Of a stretch of 64,000 bases of DNA, positions 58,014-64,000 are shown piece by piece; the stretch's first letter is position 1, and each line of letters opens with the position of its first letter. The stretch is taken from assembly GCA_013146195.2 (NCBI GenBank), contig CM028377.1, positions 178,848,465 to 178,912,464 of the forward strand, written 5' to 3'. The position numbers and the translations under genes were made by a program. The notes below the pieces were generated by a model, which saw only the letters and a program-made list of their open reading frames with translations, ran no database searches and was not told where the DNA came from. This stretch comes from Codonopsis lanceolata. Taxonomy: Eukaryota; Streptophyta; Magnoliopsida; Asterales; Campanulaceae.

Positions 58014-59254
58014 AAACTTCTAAGCATATATCTCACCATTATATGATACTGAAGCAAAGTAATTCCAAATGCTTAATATTTTTTTTTCATTTGCAAACCC
58101 TCTCCATTCGTATATATAAGGGAAAAAATAAGTTAGTCATTTTCCTTTTTTGTTCTATACTACTGTATATATTTTTAATAATTGTTTATATTACACATTT
58201 GGAAAGATAGTTGAGAAAGAAGACAAAAATAGAAAGGTAAATATAAATGATAAAACATATTTGAGTGACCCAAGCTAAAGAAGTAAGTATTTTGAAAATA
58301 TGATGCACAAAATAGGAATTACAATGTTGGGATTGAATTTATGGTCACATATGTTCAAAATAATAGTTATTTGGAATACTTACTACATTTCTAAAACTAC
58401 TAGATTTTGTGTCTGAGCCTATGATAGTGTGTCAGAATGGATATGATTAATGTATGAAGCGAGCATGATGTGAAGAAATTAATAAAGGAAGATATCCCAA
58501 AAATTAAAGAAATTGTGTAATTTATCTAAAAAGAATATAATTAAGTATCCAAAAGCACTGTCTCTCTCGCACATACCAACCATACACATGTTAATTAAAA
58601 TAAAGTTAAATATGAAAATCTCAGCAAACAAAAACCATAAAATAAATTGAATGAGACATAGTGAACTAACAAAATAATATTTCGAAACCGAAATCACAAA
58701 GATTTCAGACCAATAAGGGAAACTTATCAAAAAAAATTAAAAAAGAAAGAAATTAAAATACAAATATTTAAAATTACAAAACTTACGAACAAACTTTTTT
58801 TTAAATAAAATCAAATCTAAATTGGACAAAAATTAAATTGAGATTCAGTTGATTACGAAAACAATCAATTAAGAAATTATAAACTAAATATTTGTAAACA
58901 ATAAATCTAGGTCGGACAAAAAAAAAAAAGGCTAGAAAAAATTAAATTGATTCTTTTTTAAAAAACCTAGGTGGGATGTTAGTAAAAAAATAAATCATGA
59001 CCTCTGAATAGTCCTAGTCAATTGCATATGTGGGAAAAAGATAACTGTAAAATCGTAATATATGAGATTAATAACTGATGTTTACATGCTTGAAGACCCA
59101 AATAAATCACAGTCGTAGGATGTTAGTAAAAAAATAAATCCTGACCTCTTGCGATTTAAAAAAATATTAATGTTGAGGGGTACATTGTTTCAATTGATAG
59201 TTGAGGGATTGATGTTTTATAAGGGGTGACTGTTTAGAAGATTAATCGCAAGGT

Positions 59255-59497
59255 GTAACTTTGTAATGTGAAGATAAAATATAGCGAGAAGAAAAAATGG
59301 TGACTGTTTATAATATTAATTCTATGGGGTAACTTCTAATAGAGAAAGAAAAAAATAGGGAGTTAAAAATGAATAACTACTCACACATATGAATGCGGGG
59401 GTGAATCTCAACCGCTAAATTTTTTAAGATAATTTAATTTCAACCTCTTAACAGTCTTAGTCAATTGCACATGTGCGAACCTAGCTGTTTTATAATA
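59255..59497. other. Intergenic, no gene seen
   Basis: Contains a diverged echo of the preceding text (GGTGACTGTTTATAATATTA against GGTGACTGTTTAGAAGATTA), so a short local repeat. Otherwise non-coding. Confidence 0.5.
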
Positions 59498-60047
59498 CTA
59501 GTAAGGTTCACGTGCGTTGCACGTGGTGTTAATGATTTTGTTTAAAGTGATTTGTTGGTTCCTTCATTTTTTTGTTGACTTTTAATTATTAGATTTTTGT
59601 GTGTTTTAATCTTTACAGTTTTTTAGACTTATAAATTATGTTGTTGTGTGTTTAGCATTTATGATACTTTGTTTTTCAATCATTTATAATGTATGTTTTT
59701 AGTCATTGTATAGCAACGTATCCTACACATTTGTCTTTTTTGTTGGTTATTTTTAAATCTTTTTTTTAATATCAAACATGAGTTCATTCATTTTTATCAG
59801 TTTATAAATTGAAAACAATTCAAACTTACTATCTTAGATAAGCACATTGTTGTTGGAGACTTTACTTATGTCGTTTATGGAATTTATGACTCTTTAAAAA
59901 AAATTGTGTTGGAGAATCAAACTCTCAACCCCAAAGTATATAGTTACACTAAAAAATACAAAATTCCACCAAAGTATCTATGAAGTCCCACTTTGCCACA
60001 CCCAACCTAAGTTTTGCATCATTTACAATCATTTTATAACTTTTTTT
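59498..60047 (-). mobile_element. Helitron 3' terminus and adjoining interior
   Basis: On the minus strand the sequence CACGTGC-AAC-GCACGTG (59525-59509) forms a perfect 7-bp hairpin. Eleven bases later it ends CTAG, followed by T, with the hairpin and CTAG in the positions expected for a Helitron end (insertion between A and T). The 5' end (TC...) was not located, so only the terminus is certain. The inner limit given is arbitrary. Confidence 0.65.
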
Positions 60048-61040
60048 CTAGTTTACTTGATCAGATTCAACTCCAACGAAAGGATAGAGGTCAGCAACAT
60101 TGAAAGTTGATGAAACACCATAATTATCCGGTAATTCTACTTCATAAGTATTGTCACCAATCTTTTTCAAGATCCTGAACGGACCATCAGCCCTTGGTTT
60201 CAACTTTCCATGACGTCCACGAGGGAATCGCTCCTTCCTCAAAGTAATCCAAACCAAATCTCCCTCCTTGAAAGCTGATTGCTTCTGATGCTTATTTGCA
60301 CTTCTTTGGTACTTCCCATTTTGCTTGATAATTTCTTGTCGAACCTGCTCATGCATCTTCTTGATGTACTTAGCACATTCTTCACCGTCACCACTAAAAT
60401 GTTGAGTGGTAGGAAGGGGAGCTAAATCCAATGGAGTAATTGGATTATGACCATACACAACTTCGAATGGGCTCCTACCAGTAGTTTGGCTAGAAGATCG
60501 ATTATATGCAAACTCTGCTTGAGCCAATATTGCATCCCATTAACGTGGATTTTTGCCAATCATACTTCGTAAAAGATTTCCCAAGATCCTGTTCATAGAC
60601 TCTGTTTGTCCGTCGATCTGTGGACGATGAGACGAACTAAATTGAAGTTTAGTTCCAAGCTTCCTCCAAAGTGTACGCCAAAAATGACTCATAAATTTTG
60701 AATCCCGATTAGATGTAATTGTCCTTGGAATACCATGAAGCCGCACAATTTCCTCGAAGTAAAGATCAGCGACATGTGTAGCATCAAAAGTCTTTGTGCA
60801 AGGGACAAAATGTGTCATTTTTGAGAAGCAGTCAACCACCACCATGACTGAATCTTTATTTCTTTGAGTGTGAGGCAACCCAACAACAAAATCCATGCTA
60901 ACATCCTCCCAGAAAAATTGGAGATTGTTGCTGTAAGTTCAGGGAATAAAACTCTGCTGCAGAAATTTGAAGAGTCCTTCCAACTTTTGGTATTATGTGA
61001 TTCTCTCATTTTGGACACTTAGGAAAATGAGCAGCCTCAC
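60048..61040 (-). pseudogene. Chromovirus (Reina/CRM-like) integrase fragment
   Basis: The minus strand opens SMDFVVGLPHTQRNKDSVMV with the first catalytic D, then RLHGIPRTITSNRDSKFMSHFW (second D) and HRPQIDGQTESMNRILG (E). A TAA stop follows GKNPR at 60540-60542 in the same frame, after which AEFAYNRSSSQTTGRSPFEV, YGHNPITPLDLAPLPT and the C-terminal GRHGKLKPRADGPFRILKKI lead to a stop at 60048. Upstream, weak zinc-binding text (KGEAAHFPKCPK) reaches about 61040. RT and LTRs of this element are absent, so it is an isolated fragment, though the integrase part is well preserved. Confidence 0.85.
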
Positions 61041-61330
61041 CCTTAGTATTTTGTTCATTGACTTATCTTGGAGGGTTGTTCCAAGTTTTCCTATAAAAGG
61101 GTTATTTTGTAATGAACAAAACACAGATTATGAATAGATATTTTGTGAGCTTTTTAGCTTGTTAAGAAGATCTGTTTCTTTTTATATCTTACTCTAAACT
61201 CTTTGGTGGACTCCTAGAGTGGTGATTGTTGAGTGTTGAGTGTGCTTTGTATTTCCTCCTACTTCCCCATACTTTCCGATGTCAGTTACCAATTTGACAT
61301 TAAGGTGAACATGAGATTTCACGTGTAGGG
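61041..61330 (+). repeat. Possible LTR promoter fragment
   Basis: CCTATAAAAGGG at about 61090, followed by TTGTAATGAACAAAACACA and a T-rich transcribed-leader-like sequence, resembles copia LTR R/U5 regions. No ends or target duplication were found. Low certainty. Confidence 0.3.
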
Positions 61331-62154
61331 CATTTTAGTCATATTCTGGCAATGCTTTCTCTGCTTTTATATTACCCAAAGAAAAACTCCTTTTTCTTCT
61401 TCTCCAACAACTTTCTCTGCTTCTTCTCCATCAATGACCTCTTATGTAAATTTTAATTGAGATAAAACTCAAGAGAGTATGAATCTTTTACTCAAAATTT
61501 TATATTGAAAAATAAATAAAAATAGAGCGGAATCATATCAGATATCAGAGAGATATAACTGAAGATCAGATAATCACAATCAGACGTTAAGGCCGCCACG
61601 AATAAGAACCCACAAAAAATTAAAGTTGTCACAGCCCCCCGACATCTCTCCCTTTCTCTCTCATACAACACAATACACAAACATACACCACGAATTTCAA
61701 AACTCATATTTGAACGAATCACAAATGTATACGACAAAGATGAGGCACGCCATGGTTCAATCCTTCTTCATCGTCCCTAGCTTAAACTCTAATAAATTTC
61801 TCATCGGCACCATTGATATTGTTTTTGGACTACTTTCGATTGGGCCAAAATATGATTAACTCTCAAAATTACACAATAAATCTCACATTGCACCCCAACC
61901 TACGAAGTGTCTCACTTCCGTACCTTATTGTTGTATTTATCCCACTTTGCCCCCTTCCGTCTGTGGGTGCTCACAATAGTAACGAAAAATGGTATGTGCA
62001 TGTCACATTAAGATTATTTTAATCATTTTTCTTGGGGCTCAAAATGAGATTTGGTTATAATTAACTTCATTATTTAGTTACTCATTTAGTATTTAAAATA
62101 TGTTTTAAAATAAAAATAGAAATAATTGTTTCAATAATCCAAAAATAATTATAT
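61331..62154. other. Intergenic with a diverged relative of the Mutator-like end
   Basis: At 61864-61915 the text CTCACATTGCACCCCAACCT resembles the end region of the element at 62155-63625 (CACATTGTGCACCCCAACCC when inverted), so an eroded relative may lie here. A similar trace is at 59970-60020. No gene is supported. Confidence 0.4.
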
Positions 62155-63625
62155 TGCCAATTTACAATTCCCCCCGCAAAGTATCCACCAAATCGCATAG
62201 TACACCCTAACCTAAGATTTGTCCAATAATGGTATGTGATGCTACATTGTTTTCCATTTTCCACCCTACCCCTTGACGAACGTTAGAAAAATCACTTTAA
62301 ATAGCACGTGATCTTCCACGTGTGGGGAAAAAAATGACATTTCCCTTATTTGGTTAAAGAGTAAATGTATTAAAAGGAAAAAACCCTAATCTCACATCAT
62401 CTCATTCTCTCATCTCCTGGTGCAATCCCATCTTCGGCTCCATCGTAATAGCCGTCATCTCTAGCCCCACCATATATAGAAGCCGCCATCTCCAGCCTAA
62501 ACCCTTCCCACTCCAATCACTCCTATCACAACTCTGACACCTACCTCTTTTGATTTTAGCCAAATTCTATCTTCGATCTCCCTCATTCTGTCCCCTGTAA
62601 AAGTCGCGCCTGAAGTAGCAATCAGAGGCTATAGAGTATATTTACTAAAAACCCTTATAAAAAACATGGTATTAATAGAAAACCAATAACCCATATCGTC
62701 GAATTCATTTGAAAGAGAGTCGGACATGAATTAAGAGAAATGGTAAAGGGTTTTATTGAAATACTCTTCAATTTTACTGGAGAAAATTGGACATACGACC
62801 GGCTTGCATATGACTTAAAACATAGTATCAAAATTAAGATGATGTTGTAGAAGCTATGGTTCTAGATGATTTCGACCTCATAGCAGCTGTCATGGTGGTC
62901 GGGTTGAATTATTTAAAGAATTATGAGAGAAAAAGTAAAGTTCAGTTAAGTCATGTAAGAGGATGAAATAGGGGATGAGAAATTGATTGATTTTAGTGGT
63001 GGTTTTGGAGAAGGTGAGTGGATCCGATTTCATACAAGAAATCAGAGATGGGACGGGTATCTATGGGTAAAAGTTTTTCATATCTTTTGTTTGTGTACTT
63101 TGTTTTCATCATCAAGATAAAAAAAATTGATAATGAAATGAAATGCGTATCTATCTTTTGGTTTAAGAGAGAGAAATTTAAGAGAGAGGAAAAAACCCAG
63201 ATCGGGTTCTGGGTTAATTTTTGTTTTGGGAACGACTAAAGACCGGAAAACATGGTGGGTCTTTTCTCTAAATTTTCTTTCAGCAAGAAAAAAAGGAATA
63301 GTGGACCCTCACTCAATTTTTTTTTACCATTTTAACTTTACACACACATTTATATAATTTTTTTAGAAAATTATATTTTATTTCTTAATTTTTATTAGGC
63401 TAAAATACATTTAGCACCCCCAAAGTTTATACCAAATTCCTAATATTTCCCTCGAGTTAACACCCACAAGGAAATGTCAAATTAACGTGACTTTTCTAAC
63501 GAATGTGGTTAGGGTGAAAAATAGGGTTTAAAAAATAATGTCAGATACTATTATGGGACAAACTTTAGGGTTGGGGTGCACAATGTGATTTGGTAGATAC
63601 TTTTGAGGGGAATTGTAATTTGGCA
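62155..63625. mobile_element. Mutator-like element with long inverted ends and possible cargo
   Basis: The 1471-bp element begins TGCCAATTTACAATTCCCC and ends with the inverted TGCCAAATTACAATTCCCC. Similarity between the two ends continues, with mismatches and small indels, for about 200 bp (including CACCCTAACC and CGTTAGAAAA blocks). It is flanked by TAATTATAT (62146-62154) and TAATTATAA (63626-63634), a 9-bp duplication with one mismatch. Long inverted ends and a 9-bp duplication are typical of MULEs. There is no transposase. The interior (about 62380-63290) includes AAACCCTAATCTCACATC and CT-rich text like a plant 5' leader. Confidence 0.72.
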
Positions 63626-63646
63626 TAATTATAAGTAGAATGTTAT

Positions 63647-63769
63647 CCTTACAACTAATTATATTACTTTCCTAACAACTAAGTTTTGAATAACTTCAAA
63701 GTTGTTTTGGACAAAGACTTTTTTTTTCAAGGCTTAGTTGTAAGGAAATTTATAAAATTAGTTGTAAGG
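63647..63769. mobile_element. Small foldback MITE
   Basis: A 123-bp segment whose ends CCTTACAACTAATT and AATTAGTTGTAAGG are perfect inverted copies, with further pairing inside (AACAACTAAG against CTTAGTTGT). No clear target duplication. Confidence 0.6.
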
Positions 63770-64000
63770 CTAGCAACGTTACTGTTATAATTTTTCTAAT
63801 ATTTAAATTAAAAATTGTATTACTCTCCAAAATGAAATTTATAATTAATTTAATTTATTTTGTTATCAATAGTTTTCTTCCATCAACCTCATCATTCATA
63901 GACCCACCACCATTATCACCTCAAATAACACCATTAACCCAAAAATCTATTTTTGAATTTTTTTGTCTAATTCTTTACTCCTTCGTTCAAATTAACCTAT
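63770..64000. other. Intergenic, nothing recognised
   Basis: AT-rich end of the window with no gene or repeat recognised. Confidence 0.5.

Larger units (their letters stand above)
50709..59254. repeat. Segmental duplication, copy B
   Basis: Direct counterpart of 14078-22336, with the same order of MITE, CACTA end, Stowaway MITE, polygalacturonase with intronic MITE, and 5' flank. It is about 0.3 kb longer, mainly because of an AT-rich segment at 57548-57802. Offsets between copies vary only by small indels. Confidence 0.93.

Noticed and set aside
61492..62264. Several short open frames in 61.5-62.3 kb
   Set aside because: All under 82 codons, AT-biased, overlapping on both strands, and without motifs or splice support.

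Overview
The window looks like nuclear DNA of a flowering plant, most likely a eudicot. It is AT-rich, carries a nine-exon GH28 polygalacturonase gene with GT-AG introns, and is packed with nested LTR retrotransposons of both plant superfamilies (Ty3/gypsy Athila and Tekay/Del-like, Ty1/copia) plus MITEs, a CACTA end, a Helitron end and Mutator-like elements. The species cannot be named from this sequence. No rRNA or tRNA gene and no CRISPR array was seen. One assembly gap of exactly 100 N lies at 45522-45621.

Layout. 1-13715: LTR fragments, then an Athila element (minus strand, 963-7848) that inserted into the reverse transcriptase of a Sirevirus-like copia element (minus strand, 7849-13715). 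The copia element itself contains a 75-bp retroposed insert and a hAT-type MITE. 14078-22336: copy A of a segmental duplication, holding a Mutator-type MITE, a CACTA terminus, two Stowaway-like MITEs and a polygalacturonase gene that reads as broken. 22337-23216: an 18-unit minisatellite. 23230-24892: a copia gag-PBS-LTR fragment. 25538-32886: a long gypsy LTR interrupted by a 4446-bp solo LTR with a perfect 5-bp target-site duplication. 32887-33873: a second copy of the sequence preceding the first LTR. 33874-39075: a 2.5-kb LTR with PBS, then an LTR remnant fused to Tekay-like pol, interrupted at 39076 by a second Athila element (plus strand) that runs into the gap. 45622-50708: another copia element (minus strand). 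50709-59254: copy B of the segmental duplication with an intact polygalacturonase gene. 59255-64000: a Helitron 3' end, a chromovirus integrase fragment, a 1.47-kb Mutator-like element with about 200-bp inverted ends, and a small foldback MITE.

The only gene that reads as functional is the copy B polygalacturonase (396 codons, secretory signal, all four GH28 motifs). Copy A is nearly identical but has a 2-bp deletion and loses a splice donor in exon 3. Several copy A lesions fall where copy B has CTG or CAG, and similar events occur in the second Athila element. Part of the decay may therefore be consensus error rather than mutation.

The most interesting unexplained signal is a set of near-identical GC-rich palindromes (6-8 bp arms, 2-bp centre). 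They sit upstream of the TATA boxes in LTRs of unrelated gypsy families, which suggests a shared promoter element. The Mutator-like element at 62155-63625 may carry captured host sequence.
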